DNA from: Celeribacter ethanolicus
GTDB taxonomy: Bacteria; Pseudomonadota; Alphaproteobacteria; Rhodobacterales; Rhodobacteraceae
Assembly (NCBI RefSeq): GCF_001550095.1
Contig: NZ_LRUC01000008.1
Coordinates: 85,253 to 149,252 of the forward strand
Reading direction: 5' to 3'
Length of the DNA: 64,000 nucleotides
Shown: positions 26,835 to 36,898 of the stretch, piece after piece
Layout: each line of letters starts with the position of its first letter
How positions within the stretch are numbered: position 1 is the first letter of the stretch
The notes under the pieces: model-generated
Seen by the model: the letters and a program-made list of their open reading frames with translations, nothing else
Told to the model about the DNA's origin: nothing
Database searches by the model: none
Translations under genes and position numbers: made by a program

Positions 26835-28711
26835 CAGGAGGCTTTCTGCCGCTGGCTCTGGCGCAAGCGTGCAAGAATAAGAGTGACGGCAGCCGGTGTC
26901 ATTCCCTCCACACGCCCGGCCTGAGCGATGGTTTGCGGTCGTGCCTTGGTAAGTTTCATCCGCAATTCGTTCGACAGACCACTGAGCGCCGCATAATCGA
27001 AATCGTCCGGGATATTCTGTTGTTCGTCGCGCTTCAAGGCTTCGACATCACGTTTCTGACGTTCGATGTAATTGGCATAGAGAGCGTCCCGCGCAATCTG
27101 TTCCTGGATTTCCGGGGAAATCTCGGCAAAAGACGAATCGAGAGCGATCACGTTCTTAAAGGTGACATCTGGAAATGCGAGGACCTGATACGCATTGCGG
27201 CGCGCACCATCGGAACTCACAGACACCCCGGCCTCGCCCAGTTCGCGTGGTGTGTAGCTTGAGCGCTCAAGCTGTTCACGACCTTTTTCCAGAGCCTCCA
27301 TCTTGCCAGAAAACGCAGCCTTGCGGTTCTCACCGACAAGACCAAGTTCGATACCCTGTGGCGTCAGGCGTTGGTCGGCATTATCCGCACGAAGCGACAG
27401 CCGGAACTCGGCCCGGGATGTAAACATCCGGTAAGGTTCGCTAACACCGCGGGTGACAAGATCGTCGATCATCACCCCGATGTAGCTATCGGAGCGCGTG
27501 AAGGTGACACCCTCCTGCCCCATAGATTTACGCGCCGCATTGAGACCGGCCACCAAACCTTGTGCCGCCGCCTCTTCATAGCCAGTCGTCCCATTGATCT
27601 GACCGGCAAGGAAAAGCCCCGGCACATTGCGCAGTTCAAGCGTCAGACGCAGCGCGCGCGGATCGACGTAATCGTATTCGATGGCATAAGCGGGCTGACG
27701 GATTTCGACCTTTTCCAGACCGCGGATCGAACGGACATAGGCCTCCTGCACATCGACGGGCAGAGAAGAGGAAATGCCGTTCGGATAAACCGTGTCATCC
27801 TCCAAACCTTCCGGTTCGAGGAAGATCTGATGCGAAGTTTTATCGGCAAATCGGACGATCTTGTCTTCGATCGACGGACAATAGCGTGGGCCGACCCCCT
27901 CGATATGACCGCCATACATCGCAGACCGGGAAAGATTCTCGCGAATGATGTCATGGGTCCGCTCGTTGGTGTGGGTGATGCCGCAGGACACCTGACGCGC
28001 GAAAGGTTTGCGATTCAGGAAGGAAAACACCACGGGATCGTCATCACCCGGCTGTTCTTCGAGAATCTCCCAGTTGATGGTTTTGCCGTTCAGCCGCGGC
28101 GGCGTCCCAGTTTTCAGGCGTCCAATGGGAAGATCGAAACCGTAGAGACGTTCCGCCAGGGCGATAGACGGCTTATCACCAATCCGCCCTCCTGGGTATT
28201 TGACGTCGCCAATATGGATCAAGCCTTTCAGGAAGGTGCCCGTAGTCAAGACAACAGCACCGGATTTGATCTGCGAACCGTCGCCCAACACAACACCCGC
28301 CACGGATTCGCCGGACATCACAAGATCGGTGACTTCCGCTTCGACGATGGTCATGTTGTCTGTGGATTCAAGTTCCGCGAGCATCTCGGTGCGGTAAATC
28401 TTTCGATCCGCCTGAGCACGTGGCCCCTGGACCGCAGGGCCTTTGCGCCGGTTCAAAAGGCGGAATTGAATCCCGGCCTTGTCGGCAATCCGGCCCATCA
28501 CACCGTCAAGCGCATCGACTTCGCGCACGAGATGGCCTTTACCAAGCCCGCCGATGGCCGGGTTACAGGACATCACCCCGATGTTTTCGCGCTTCAGTGT
28601 GACAAGGGCCGTGCGCGCACCTGCCCGCGCCGCTGCCGCCGCCGCGTCACACCCTGCATGGCCGCCCCCTACGACGACGACATCGAAGTCGGTATGTTTC
28701 ACGTGAAACAC
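26834..28711 (-). CDS. mnmG: tRNA uridine-34 5-carboxymethylaminomethyl modification enzyme MnmG (GidA)
   Basis: A 625-residue FAD protein that, with MnmE, adds the carboxymethylaminomethyl group to wobble uridine. [28 protein letters not shown] is the FAD fold; [37 protein letters not shown] and [28 protein letters not shown] are family signatures, and the helical C-terminus is present. The GTG at 28711 reads V-F-H-V-K-H, but AAGGA lies directly against it, so the second in-frame GTG (28702) at 8-nt spacing may be the real start. A perfect parS covers 28695-28710, exactly across this region. The frame extends further upstream with no start signal. Confidence 0.96.
   Translation of the reverse strand: MFHVKHTDFDVVVVGGGHAGCDAAAAAARAGARTALVTLKRENIGVMSCNPAIGGLGKGHLVREVDALDGVMGRIADKAGIQFRLLNRRKGPAVQGPRAQADRKIYRTEMLAELESTDNMTIVEAEVTDLVMSGESVAGVVLGDGSQIKSGAVVLTTGTFLKGLIHIGDVKYPGGRIGDKPSIALAERLYGFDLPIGRLKTGTPPRLNGKTINWEILEEQPGDDDPVVFSFLNRKPFARQVSCGITHTNERTHDIIRENLSRSAMYGGHIEGVGPRYCPSIEDKIVRFADKTSHQIFLEPEGLEDDTVYPNGISSSLPVDVQEAYVRSIRGLEKVEIRQPAYAIEYDYVDPRALRLTLELRNVPGLFLAGQINGTTGYEEAAAQGLVAGLNAARKSMGQEGVTFTRSDSYIGVMIDDLVTRGVSEPYRMFTSRAEFRLSLRADNADQRLTPQGIELGLVGENRKAAFSGKMEALEKGREQLERSSYTPRELGEAGVSVSSDGARRNAYQVLAFPDVTFKNVIALDSSFAEISPEIQEQIARDALYANYIERQKRDVEALKRDEQQNIPDDFDYAALSGLSNELRMKLTKARPQTIAQAGRVEGMTPAAVTLILARLRQSQRQKAS
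28695..28710. promoter_or_regulatory. parS site at the mnmG start
   Basis: TGTTTCACGTGAAACA is an exact parS consensus. It overlaps the first codons of mnmG (read FHVKH), so ParB occupancy could also affect mnmG expression. Confidence 0.9.
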
Positions 28712-28718
28712 TCCTTGC

Positions 28719-30014
28719 TCATTTCCCGATGCAGAAACTGGAGAAAATTTCTCCAAGAACAGTTTCCACATCAATACGACCGACCAAACAATCCAACGCA
28801 TAGATCGCGCGCCGCAACTCTTCGGCGGCAAGCTCGGTCCGGTCAGGCCCGTTAAATACCTCATTTCGCGCCGATTCCATAGAGGCCAGCGCAGCCTTCA
28901 TCGCCACACGGTGACGTTCCCGGATTGCGGTAGACGCAGAGCTCGCGCGCGCACTCAGGGTTTCGGCAATGCCGGCCACCATAACATCGACGCCCTGCCC
29001 GGTTTTCCCGGAAATGGAAAGCCCCTGCCCGGTAAACTCCCCGGCATCGTCTTTGCCGATCACGACGAGATCACCCTCTACCGGTTCAATTTCCGGTTTG
29101 GCATCGACGGAGGGGATCAGGATGACACGAAGGTCCGCATGTTTCGCGCGTTCCCGCGCGCGTTCAATGCCGATGGCTTCGACGACATCTTCGGTTTCGC
29201 GCAGACCTGCAGTGTCGAGCAACGTGACCGGCAGACCTTTGAGTTCCATCCGAACCTCGATCACATCGCGCGTCGTGCCCGCGACCTCGGAGGTGATCGC
29301 CGCTTCGCGCCCCGCAAGCATGTTGAGCAAGGTCGACTTGCCCGCATTGGGCGGACCGACAATGGCAACCTCGAACCCGTCACGGATACGTTCCGCCATT
29401 TTGGCGCCTTCAACCTCGGCCTCAAGTTCGATCATCACCTCGGCGATGAGAACCAGAACCTCGGGGGAGACATCCGTCGGGACCTCTTCGTCGGCGAAAT
29501 CAATCGTAGCCTCCAGGAGAGCGGCAGAACGCAAAAGCGCGCGGCGCCAGCGTTCGGTTTTTTCACCCAATGCGCCGGAGAAGACCTTCAAAGCCTGACG
29601 GCGCTGCGCCTCTGTTTCCGCTTCGATCAGATCGGCGAGACCTTCGACCTGCGCCAGATCGAGGCGTTCGTTTTCAAGTGCGCGGCGGGTGAATTCCCCA
29701 GCTTCCGCAAGGCGCAAACCGTCGATCTCCGACAGGCATCTCAGCACCGCATTGACGATGGCGACAGAGCCGTGAAGCTGCAATTCCGCGCTTTGCTCAC
29801 CAGTGAAGGAGGCGCCTTCTTCAAAGCAGATCACCAAAGCTTCGTCGAGCACGATGCCGTCGCGATCCTTGAGCTCGCGCAGCGCGGTCCGACGCGGCGC
29901 AGGCACGTCACCGGCCAGCATCTCGACAGCCAAAAACGCAAGCGGCCCGGAAATCCGGACCACTGCGACACCCGCTTTGCCGCGGGCCGTTGCCAGGGCA
30001 TAAATCGTATCCAT
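28719..30014 (-). CDS. mnmE: tRNA uridine modification GTPase MnmE (TrmE)
   Basis: A 431-residue GTPase partner of MnmG. The N-terminal domain has [46 protein letters not shown] follows, and the inserted G domain shows [43 protein letters not shown] and VVIGKDD. It ends with the invariant FCIGK tail. It sits between mnmG (7 bp downstream) and rho, all on the same strand. Confidence 0.97.
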   Translation of the reverse strand: MDTIYALATARGKAGVAVVRISGPLAFLAVEMLAGDVPAPRRTALRELKDRDGIVLDEALVICFEEGASFTGEQSAELQLHGSVAIVNAVLRCLSEIDGLRLAEAGEFTRRALENERLDLAQVEGLADLIEAETEAQRRQALKVFSGALGEKTERWRRALLRSAALLEATIDFADEEVPTDVSPEVLVLIAEVMIELEAEVEGAKMAERIRDGFEVAIVGPPNAGKSTLLNMLAGREAAITSEVAGTTRDVIEVRMELKGLPVTLLDTAGLRETEDVVEAIGIERARERAKHADLRVILIPSVDAKPEIEPVEGDLVVIGKDDAGEFTGQGLSISGKTGQGVDVMVAGIAETLSARASSASTAIRERHRVAMKAALASMESARNEVFNGPDRTELAAEELRRAIYALDCLVGRIDVETVLGEIFSSFCIGK

Positions 30015-30041
30015 AGGCGTAACCTATTGATATCCTTTTAT

Positions 30042-31313
30042 TTAAGCGTTCATCGAGTCGAAGAACTCGCCATTGGTTTTGGTCTGTTTGAGCTTGGAAA
30101 TCAAGAACTCGATGGCATCCGTGGTCCCCATCGGGTTCAGGATGCGGCGCAGCACATAGGTTTTCTGGAGATCTTTCGCATCCACGAGAAGATCCTCTTT
30201 CCGGGTGCCGGATTTGAGGATGTCCATCGCCGGGAAGACGCGTTTGTCCGCGACTTTGCGATCCAGAACGATCTCGGAGTTACCCGTACCTTTGAATTCT
30301 TCAAAGATGACCTCGTCCATCCGCGAGCCGGTGTCGATAAGCGCGGTGGCAATGATGGTGAGCGACCCACCCTCCTCAATGTTCCGCGCGGCACCAAAGA
30401 AACGCTTCGGGCGTTGGAGCGCGTTGGCGTCGACACCACCGGTCAGAACCTTGCCGGACGACGGCACGACAGTGTTGAAGGCGCGACCCAGACGGGTGAT
30501 CGAGTCGAGCAGGATGACAACATCACGCTTGTGCTCAACGAGACGCTTGGCTTTTTCGATCACCATTTCGGAGACGGCAACGTGACGGGTGGCCGGTTCG
30601 TCGAAGGTGGAGGACACAACCTCGCCCTTCACCGAACGCTGCATGTCCGTCACCTCTTCGGGACGTTCGTCGATCAGCAACACGATGAGATAGCACTCAG
30701 GGTGGTTGGTCTCGATCGAATGGGCGATGTTTTGCAGCAAAACGGTCTTACCCGTGCGCGGCGGCGCGACGATCAGGGCCCGCTGGCCTTTCCCGATCGG
30801 GGCGACGAGGTCGATGATCCGGGCAGAACGATCCTTGATCGTCGGATCCTCGATCTCCATTTTCAAGCGCTCATCGGGGTAGAGCGGCGTCAGGTTGTCG
30901 AAGGCAATCTTGTGACGCGCCTTTTCGGGCTCTTCAAAGTTGATCAGCGTCACCTTGGTGATCGCGAAATAGCGCTCGGTCTCGTTCGGCGCCTGCATCA
31001 CGCCGTCGACCGTGTCGCCGGTGCGCAGACCGTATTGGCGGATCACCTCGGGAGAGACGTAGATGTCATCGGGACCCGGCAGATAGTTGGCCTCGGGAGA
31101 GCGCAGAAAGCCAAAGCCATCTTGCAGCACTTCGAGCACACCGTCACCGGAAATCTCCCAGCCCTCATCCGCGCGTTCGCGCAGGATCTGGAACATGATC
31201 TCGCCTTTGCGCATCGTGGAGGCGTTTTCGATCTCAAGCTCTTCGGCCATCGCCAGAAGGGTCTTGGGGCTCTTGGCTTTCAGATCGGCCAGATTGAGTT
31301 TTTCTTCAGTCAT
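30042..31313 (-). CDS. rho: transcription termination factor Rho
   Basis: A 423-residue hexameric RNA helicase. It has an N-terminal Rho domain, an RNA-binding cold-shock-like part ([30 protein letters not shown]), then [22 protein letters not shown] (P-loop), [17 protein letters not shown] and [13 protein letters not shown] with the Q-loop/R-loop region after. The ATG at 31313 is chosen because [12 protein letters not shown] is the family N-terminus. It lies between hemJ and mnmE. Confidence 0.98.
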   Translation of the reverse strand: MTEEKLNLADLKAKSPKTLLAMAEELEIENASTMRKGEIMFQILRERADEGWEISGDGVLEVLQDGFGFLRSPEANYLPGPDDIYVSPEVIRQYGLRTGDTVDGVMQAPNETERYFAITKVTLINFEEPEKARHKIAFDNLTPLYPDERLKMEIEDPTIKDRSARIIDLVAPIGKGQRALIVAPPRTGKTVLLQNIAHSIETNHPECYLIVLLIDERPEEVTDMQRSVKGEVVSSTFDEPATRHVAVSEMVIEKAKRLVEHKRDVVILLDSITRLGRAFNTVVPSSGKVLTGGVDANALQRPKRFFGAARNIEEGGSLTIIATALIDTGSRMDEVIFEEFKGTGNSEIVLDRKVADKRVFPAMDILKSGTRKEDLLVDAKDLQKTYVLRRILNPMGTTDAIEFLISKLKQTKTNGEFFDSMNA

Positions 31314-31438
31314 GGAAATCCATCGGGACCCGCGCGCCGCGCCGGTCTTTTCTCTCAAATGTCACAGGAGAATCCCCTTGGCCGGACGACCGGGATTTGC
31401 GCCTCAGTAAGAGCAAAGACTGTGTGAGTCAATCTTTC

Positions 31439-31891
31439 TTAGAAAGGCTTCACGATGATCATGATGACGATGAAGATCATCAGGAGCGTCGGAAACTCGT
31501 TCATCATGCGGTAATGACGACCGGACCGGGTGTTCGTTCCGGCGACGAAGTCCTTGCGACGTACAGCGAGCCACATGTGAAACCATGTCATGGCCAGGAC
31601 GCAGGCGGCTTTCACCCAAGGCCAGCCATCGGACCAGACGATGATGCCCGGGGTCATGACGAGGCAGAGACCGAAGAACCAGCTCGAGATCATAGCCGGA
31701 TTCATGATCAGTTTCAGGAGCTTCATTTCCATGTCCTGAAACAGAAGATCGGTTTCAGTGCCCTGCTCCACGCTTTCGGTGTGACGCACATAGAGACGTG
31801 GGAGATAAAAGATCCCGGCCATCCAGGCGATGATCGAGATCACGTGAAGCGATTTCGTCCAAAGGTAAACGCTTGCCAGAAAATCGCCCAT
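31439..31891 (-). CDS. hemJ: protoporphyrinogen oxidase HemJ
   Basis: A 150-residue integral membrane protein with four or so helices. The family hallmarks are WTKSLHVISIIAWMAGIFYLPRLYVRH (conserved His) and the closing HYRMMNEFPTLLMIFIVIMIIVKPF. HemJ oxidises protoporphyrinogen IX to protoporphyrin IX, the step before hemH. It is the last gene before the predicted origin, reading away from it. Confidence 0.94.
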   Translation of the reverse strand: MGDFLASVYLWTKSLHVISIIAWMAGIFYLPRLYVRHTESVEQGTETDLLFQDMEMKLLKLIMNPAMISSWFFGLCLVMTPGIIVWSDGWPWVKAACVLAMTWFHMWLAVRRKDFVAGTNTRSGRHYRMMNEFPTLLMIFIVIMIIVKPF

Positions 31892-32286
31892 GACCGTCCT
31901 TTCGAAGTTTCCTTCTAAATAAAATATTAAAAGAAAAAAGAAAGATGATGATTTAGTAGGGTCTGTGGATAGTCTGGATTATTCGCTTATCCCCAGCGTC
32001 GTCCAGAGGTTCACAATCTTTCATTTTCTTATCCACATCTGCGGATAGAATAAAATAATCCATTTATTTTCAGTGAATTGAAAAGATATATGTGGGCGGG
32101 TTTCGTGGAACAAACGCTCGCAAGACGGGGGCAACGAGGTTATTCCGAGGGAGACGATTTGTCTTACCCACGATGATAAAACGCAGAGAGTTTGGGGTTG
32201 GACCGCGCAGTTATCCCCGCGAAAATGAGGCGCCGGGTTTTCGGCAGAACGATCACCAGAGTGACACAGGAGTTTTCAACAGAATT
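31892..32286. other. predicted replication origin (oriC)
   Basis: A 395-bp stretch with no credible gene. DnaA-box-like 9-mers: TTATCCACA (32029-32037, perfect), TTATCCCCA (31987-31995), TTATCCCCG (32211-32219), and on the minus strand CTATCCACA (31964-31972) and CTATCCGCA (32040-32048). An AT-rich stretch at about 31915-31956 could be the unwinding element. Genes on both sides read away from it (hemJ-rho-mnmEG left, maf-aroE-coaE-dnaQ right), and parAB and parS are within 9 kb. Alphaproteobacterial origins are known between the hemE/hemJ and maf genes in this region type. No dnaA gene is nearby, as is common in this group. Confidence 0.7.
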
Positions 32287-32892
32287 ATGAACATCCCGGG
32301 ACAACTCATCCTCGCCTCAGGGTCCGAAATTCGCCAAACGCTCCTGCGCAATGCGGGGGTGCCGTTCGAGGTCATCGTCGGACGAATTGATGAAGAAACG
32401 GTAAAGGACGCGCTTGTGGCCGAGGGCGCCACGCCGCGCGACATCGCGGATGCACTGGCCGAAGGGAAAGCGCGGAAAGTGTCGATGAAACATCCGGAGG
32501 CGATGGTGATCGGATGCGATCAGACATTGTCGTTCAAAGGCCGGCTTTTATCAAAAGCGCGGGACAAGGAGGAGGCAAGGGCGCAGTTGCAGGGGATGCG
32601 GGGCGAGCGGCACAAGCTTTTGTCTGCGGCGGTGATCTATGAGAATGGAGAACCGAAATGGCGGCATGTCGGTGAGGTGCGTTTGGAGATGAAGAATTTC
32701 TCGGACGCTTACCTCGACGCCTATCTCGACCGAAACTGGGATCAGATCCGCCATTGTGTCGGGTCCTATATGCTTGAGGCGGAGGGCGTGCGACTGTTTT
32801 CCAAGATCGACGGTGATTACTTCACAGTCCTGGGTTTGCCCCTGCTGCCGCTTCTGGCATACCTGTCGGAAAGAAGGGTGATTGCATCATGA
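32287..32892 (+). CDS. maf: Maf-family nucleotide pyrophosphatase
   Basis: A 201-residue septum-site/Maf family protein that hydrolyses non-canonical nucleoside triphosphates. The N-terminal LILASGSEIRQTLLRNAGVPFEV is the signature; VIGCDQTLSF and CVGSYMLEAEGVRLFSKIDGDYFTVLGLPLLPLL follow. The ATG at 32287 is preferred to farther starts in the same frame because the family N-terminus begins there; the AGGAG upstream is a little far (about 14 nt). It is the first gene to the right of the predicted origin and overlaps aroE by ATGA. Confidence 0.93.
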   Translation: MNIPGQLILASGSEIRQTLLRNAGVPFEVIVGRIDEETVKDALVAEGATPRDIADALAEGKARKVSMKHPEAMVIGCDQTLSFKGRLLSKARDKEEARAQLQGMRGERHKLLSAAVIYENGEPKWRHVGEVRLEMKNFSDAYLDAYLDRNWDQIRHCVGSYMLEAEGVRLFSKIDGDYFTVLGLPLLPLLAYLSERRVIAS

Positions 32893-33719
32893 GCGGACAT
32901 ATTCCATTGGCGGGTGTGATCGGCGCACCGGTCGCGCATAGCAAATCTCCGGCGCTGCATGGCTATTGGCTCAAGCGTTACGGGATTGCGGGGCATTATG
33001 TGCATCTGCATGTGGAGCAGGCCGATCTCGAAGAGGTGCTGCGCGCGATGCCTAAGATGGGCTTCGTGGGCGCGAATGTGACCATTCCGCATAAGGAACA
33101 TGTTCTGGCGATTGCCGACATCGTTACCGACCGGGCGGCGCTGATCGGGGCCGCGAATACGCTGATCTTTCGGGCCGATGGTAAGCTGCATGCGGATAAT
33201 ACCGATGGCTATGGGTTCGTTGAAAACCTGCGGATGAATGCGGATTGGGACCCGAAGGCGGGGCCTGCGGTGGTGCTGGGCGCTGGTGGCGCGTCGCGGG
33301 CGGTGATTGCCTCGCTTCTCGAGGTGGGTGTGCCGGAAATCCGACTGTCGAACCGGACCCGCACGCGCGCCGATGCGCTACGCGAAGAGTTCGGGGCAAA
33401 GATCAACGTCGTCGAGTGGGTCAACGCGGGCGATATGATGCAAGGCGCTGCAACGGTAGTGAACACCACATCTCTCGGGATGGAAGGGCAGCCGGAGCTT
33501 AAGGTTCCGCTCAATCTTCTGAGTTCCGATGCCGTGGTGACCGACATCGTTTACACCCCTCTGCGCACGGCTTTTCTCGAAGAGGCGGCGCGCAAGGGCT
33601 GTCAGACGGTCGACGGGCTTGGAATGTTGCTCTATCAGGCTGCGCCGGGGTTTGAACGCTGGTTCGGGCAACGGCCCGAAGTGGATGAAGACACTCGCAA
33701 TTTCATCCTTGCCTCATGA
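32889..33719 (+). CDS. aroE: shikimate dehydrogenase
   Basis: A 276-residue NADP-dependent enzyme that reduces 3-dehydroshikimate in aromatic amino acid synthesis. The N-terminal [34 protein letters not shown] with the catalytic Lys, GAANTL and DNTDGYGF block are present. [20 protein letters not shown] is the NADP site and [19 protein letters not shown] the C-terminal end. It overlaps maf and coaE by ATGA at both ends, so the three are translationally coupled. Confidence 0.97.
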   Translation: MSGHIPLAGVIGAPVAHSKSPALHGYWLKRYGIAGHYVHLHVEQADLEEVLRAMPKMGFVGANVTIPHKEHVLAIADIVTDRAALIGAANTLIFRADGKLHADNTDGYGFVENLRMNADWDPKAGPAVVLGAGGASRAVIASLLEVGVPEIRLSNRTRTRADALREEFGAKINVVEWVNAGDMMQGAATVVNTTSLGMEGQPELKVPLNLLSSDAVVTDIVYTPLRTAFLEEAARKGCQTVDGLGMLLYQAAPGFERWFGQRPEVDEDTRNFILAS

Positions 33720-34315
33720 CACAGCCTTTTCTCATCGGTCTGACCGGCTCCATTGGTATGGGCAAAAGCACCACGGCTCAGATGTTTGCCGAGGCCGGTG
33801 TGCCGGTTTGGGATGCGGATGCGGCCGTCGCACGGCTTTATGAGCAAGATGGTGCAGCGGTTCAGCCGCTTTTCGAGGTGTTTCCCGAAGCTATCGTGGA
33901 TGGTGCGGTGTCGAAAGAGCGGCTGAAAGCGATCATTGCCAGAGACCCGGAAGCGCTCAAAACCATTGAAGCTATCGTGCACCCGCTCGTCGCAGAAGAT
34001 CGTGCGGACTTCATTGTCCATTCGCAGGCACCGATTGTCCTGATTGACATCCCCCTGTTGTTCGAGACGGGGGCCGACAAGGCCATGGATGCTGTAGTTG
34101 TCGTCTCCGTCGACCCGCAAACACAGGCCGAGCGCGTCCTCGCCCGTCCCGGCATGACGGAGGCGCATTTCAAAACCATCCTCGCGAAACAACTGCCCGA
34201 CGCGGAAAAACGCGCGCGGGCGGATTTCGTGATCGAGACCGCAAGCCTTGAAGCCGCCCGCGCACAGGTGCAGGATGTGCTCTCGCAAATCAGGAGCCGT
34301 TTACCCCATGCGTGA
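33716..34315 (+). CDS. coaE: dephospho-CoA kinase
   Basis: A 199-residue kinase for the last step of coenzyme A synthesis. [24 protein letters not shown] holds the P-loop (GSIGMGKST), [12 protein letters not shown] the substrate aspartate, HPLV the lid region and [12 protein letters not shown] the Walker B-like part. It ends inside the 5' end of dnaQ (overlap of 8 bp) and starts in the aroE stop. Confidence 0.97.
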   Translation: MTQPFLIGLTGSIGMGKSTTAQMFAEAGVPVWDADAAVARLYEQDGAAVQPLFEVFPEAIVDGAVSKERLKAIIARDPEALKTIEAIVHPLVAEDRADFIVHSQAPIVLIDIPLLFETGADKAMDAVVVVSVDPQTQAERVLARPGMTEAHFKTILAKQLPDAEKRARADFVIETASLEAARAQVQDVLSQIRSRLPHA

Positions 34316-35048
34316 GATCGTACTCGACACCGAAACCACCGGGTTCGACCCGTTTAGCGGGGATCGTCTTGTGGAAATCGGGGCGATTGAGCTTGAGAAC
34401 CACATGCCGTCGGGGCGGACCTATCACCAATATATCCACCCGGATCGCGATATGCCGGACGAGGCCTTTGGCGTGCATGGGATCGGGCCGGATTTGTTGC
34501 GCAACCCGCGGCCGCCGAAAGATGGCGAGGTGATCCTCAAGGACAAGCCGTTCTTTCGGGAAGTGGGGCGCGCGTTTCTCGATTTTATCGGTACGGATTC
34601 GAGGCTGATCATCCACAACGCCGCGTTCGATATGAAATTCCTCAATGCCGAGCTGAAATGGATCGGCCTGCCGGAAATCGCCTATGAGCGCGCGATCGAC
34701 ACGCTGCCCATGGCGCGGAAAAAATTTCCCGGGGCTCCGGCAACACTCGATGCGCTGTGCCGTCGGTTCGGGATCGACAACTCGTCGCGGACCCTGCACG
34801 GGGCGCTGCTCGACTCCGAAATTCTGGCGGAAGTGTATCTTGAGCTGATCGGGGGGCGTCAGCCAGATCTAGTGCTGGCGCCAGTGGGCAAGAAATCCGC
34901 CAGCTCTGCCTCCGGTCCGCAAGAGGCATGGCGCCCGACCAGACGTCCTGCCCCCCTGCCCCCGCGCATCACAGACGAAGAGGCCGCCGCCCATGCTGCC
35001 TTTGTCGAGCAGTTGGGCGACGGCGCGCTTTGGAAGAAATTCGACTGA
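34308..35048 (+). CDS. dnaQ: DNA polymerase III epsilon subunit (proofreading 3'-5' exonuclease)
   Basis: A 246-residue exonuclease. Exo I is [13 protein letters not shown], Exo II lies in [13 protein letters not shown] and Exo III in [18 protein letters not shown], giving the DEDDh set. The tail ([22 protein letters not shown] region) carries the Phe-containing end that binds the alpha subunit. CAGGAG at 34291 serves the ATG at 34308. It completes the maf-aroE-coaE-dnaQ unit that reads away from the origin and is convergent with secB with a 6-bp gap. Confidence 0.96.
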   Translation: MREIVLDTETTGFDPFSGDRLVEIGAIELENHMPSGRTYHQYIHPDRDMPDEAFGVHGIGPDLLRNPRPPKDGEVILKDKPFFREVGRAFLDFIGTDSRLIIHNAAFDMKFLNAELKWIGLPEIAYERAIDTLPMARKKFPGAPATLDALCRRFGIDNSSRTLHGALLDSEILAEVYLELIGGRQPDLVLAPVGKKSASSASGPQEAWRPTRRPAPLPPRITDEEAAAHAAFVEQLGDGALWKKFD

Positions 35049-35054
35049 GGGAAC

Positions 35055-35564
35055 TCAGTTGACCGGTGCGGCGGCCTGTTGGGCTGCGGCGCGGCGCTGC
35101 ATGTCCTGACGGTAGAGCTGAACGAAGTCGATGTTGTCGAGGTTCAGCGGCGGGAAGCCACCATCACGGGTGATGTCATGGGTTACGCGGCGCAGGAACG
35201 GGAAGAGCATGCGCGGGCATTCGATCATCAGGAACGGATGCATCTGTTCGTCCGGCACGTTTTCGATGTGGAAGATCCCGGCATAGTCCAGCTCAAGGAT
35301 GAACAGGGTCTGATCGCCGCTCTCGGTCTTGGATTCGACCTTCACCTTGGTGGCGACTTCGAACTGGTGCTCTTCTTCACGTTTTTTCGCGTCGAGTGCG
35401 ACCTGAACGGAGATCGCCGGGCGACCTTCGATTTTCAGACCTTTCTGGGCCAGAATGTTCTCGAACGACATGTCGCGGATGAACTGACCCAGGATTTGCA
35501 TTTTGACGGGCGCGGGTTGAGCGGCGGCCTCGGGTTGCGGAGCGGTGGTGCCGTTTTCGGCCAT
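35055..35564 (-). CDS. secB: protein-export chaperone SecB
   Basis: A 169-residue tetrameric chaperone that passes unfolded preproteins to SecA. QILGQFIRDMSFENILAQKG begins the fold, LELDYAGIFHIENVPDEQMHPFLMIECPRMLFPFLRR is the hallmark, and DGGFPPLNLDNIDFVQLYRQ closes it. The N-terminal tail (about 25 residues) and C-terminus are Ala/Gln/Pro-rich and low complexity. The ATG at 35564 was chosen; an upstream in-frame start would add only five codons. Confidence 0.95.
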   Translation of the reverse strand: MAENGTTAPQPEAAAQPAPVKMQILGQFIRDMSFENILAQKGLKIEGRPAISVQVALDAKKREEEHQFEVATKVKVESKTESGDQTLFILELDYAGIFHIENVPDEQMHPFLMIECPRMLFPFLRRVTHDITRDGGFPPLNLDNIDFVQLYRQDMQRRAAAQQAAAPVN

Positions 35565-35621
35565 CTTCTCTGTCCTCAAAAAATGAAATTCGCGGATTTG
35601 TATCAGGTCGACGGCGGTGCC

Positions 35622-36125
35622 TCAATGGCGAGTCCAGCCCGAGGGGGCCTGATTTTTCGGTTTATCCGCGTCAAGTTCTTCCCATTCACCGTCGATTACA
35701 CCCGGATCCTGCGGGTTTTGCCGATAGGGAGAGCGGGTCTGTGTGAACCCGGCCTGTTGCCCCATGACAAAGCTTTGGACCTTGACGCGTTTGCGCAGTT
35801 CCTTGAGGACAAAGGTCCGAAACGCGGGAATGAGCAACAGGAAGCCGACGGTGTCGGTGAAGAACCCGGGGGTCAGAAGAAGCGCGCCCGAGAGAAGGAT
35901 CATCGCGCCATGCGCCAGAGGTTCCGCCGGATCGTTCAGCTCGGCAAAGGACTGACGCAGTTGCGACATGGCCAAAGCGCCCTGTTGCCGCACCAAAGCG
36001 GTGCCCAGAATGGCCGTCACCACGACGATCAAAAGCGTGGGCCAAAGCCCGATCAGACCGCCGACCTGGATGAACAGGGCGATCTCGATGATCGGAACAG
36101 CGACAAAAAGCGCGAAAAGCCACAT
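35622..36125 (-). CDS. fxsA: FxsA-family membrane protein
   Basis: A 167-residue cytoplasmic-membrane protein. It has four hydrophobic stretches within the first 110 residues (FALFVAVPIIEIALFIQVG, LLIVVVTAILGTALV, MILLSGALLLTPGFFTDTVGFLLLIP), matching FxsA, whose E. coli member relieves phage F exclusion. The physiological role is unknown. GAGAGGAC precedes the ATG. The frame extends upstream but the FxsA N-terminus starts at 36125. The Tim44-like gene diverges from it. Confidence 0.88.
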   Translation of the reverse strand: MWLFALFVAVPIIEIALFIQVGGLIGLWPTLLIVVVTAILGTALVRQQGALAMSQLRQSFAELNDPAEPLAHGAMILLSGALLLTPGFFTDTVGFLLLIPAFRTFVLKELRKRVKVQSFVMGQQAGFTQTRSPYRQNPQDPGVIDGEWEELDADKPKNQAPSGWTRH

Positions 36126-36232
36126 GGAAAGTCCTCTCTTATCTCCGCCCCACAGGTAGACTTGGCGGGGTGCGTCACCTACATAAGGTCGGAACATAGT
36201 TATTTCCACGTTTGAACGGAGATCGAACGCCG

Positions 36233-36898
36233 ATGGGGAATTCCCTTCTGTCCATTCTTGTCCTCGCGGGCATTGCCATTTTCCTGATCCTGCGTCTGCG
36301 CAGCGTTCTCGGCACGCGGGAAGGATTTGAAAAACCCCGTGCCGAATATCCGGGCGCTGAAGAGGCCACGCGTGTCAAACGCGATTTCGAGGTGATCGAC
36401 GGTGGTGTGGACCATGACATTGTCGACAATGTCGAGGCGGGGACCCGGGCGGCGGAAAATCTGGCGGCGATCAAGCGGATGGAACCGTCTTTCAACGTAG
36501 CGGAATTCCTCTCGGGCGCGCGCGGCGCCTATGAGATGATCCTGATGGCCTTCGAGCATGACGATCTCGACAGCATCAAACCTTTCCTTTCCGAAGATGT
36601 TTACGAGGCCTTTGCCTCCGTTGTGGCGGATCGTCAGGCCAAGGGTCTGACCATAGACAGTCAGTTTATCGGCCTGCGCGAGATTCAGATCATCGACGCC
36701 GATCTCGACCGGGCGACGGATGAGGCGGAGATCAAGATCCGCTTCGTGGGTGAAACCACCTCCGTGGTGCGCAATGCCGAGGGCGAAGTGGTCGAGGGCG
36801 ATCCGCAGGCGGTCAAACGCCAGAAGGACATCTGGACTTTTGCGCGCCACCTGGGCAGTGCCGATCCGAACTGGCAGCTTGTCGCGACCGGTGCCTGA
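36233..36898 (+). CDS. Tim44-domain membrane-anchored protein
   Basis: A 221-residue protein with a single N-terminal membrane helix (LLSILVLAGIAIFLILRL, about residues 6-23) and a Tim44-like domain (about residues 80-221) ending RQKDIWTFARHLGSADPNWQLVATGA, the typical terminal motif. The domain is shared with mitochondrial Tim44 and is thought to act at or near the inner membrane in bacteria; function is not defined. It overlaps mltA by one base (TGATG) and its promoter is divergent from fxsA. Confidence 0.88.
   Translation: MGNSLLSILVLAGIAIFLILRLRSVLGTREGFEKPRAEYPGAEEATRVKRDFEVIDGGVDHDIVDNVEAGTRAAENLAAIKRMEPSFNVAEFLSGARGAYEMILMAFEHDDLDSIKPFLSEDVYEAFASVVADRQAKGLTIDSQFIGLREIQIIDADLDRATDEAEIKIRFVGETTSVVRNAEGEVVEGDPQAVKRQKDIWTFARHLGSADPNWQLVATGA

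Noticed and set aside
28911..31427. 838-codon plus-strand open frame
   Set aside because: Antisense to mnmE and rho, which are unambiguous; the peptide has no family features.
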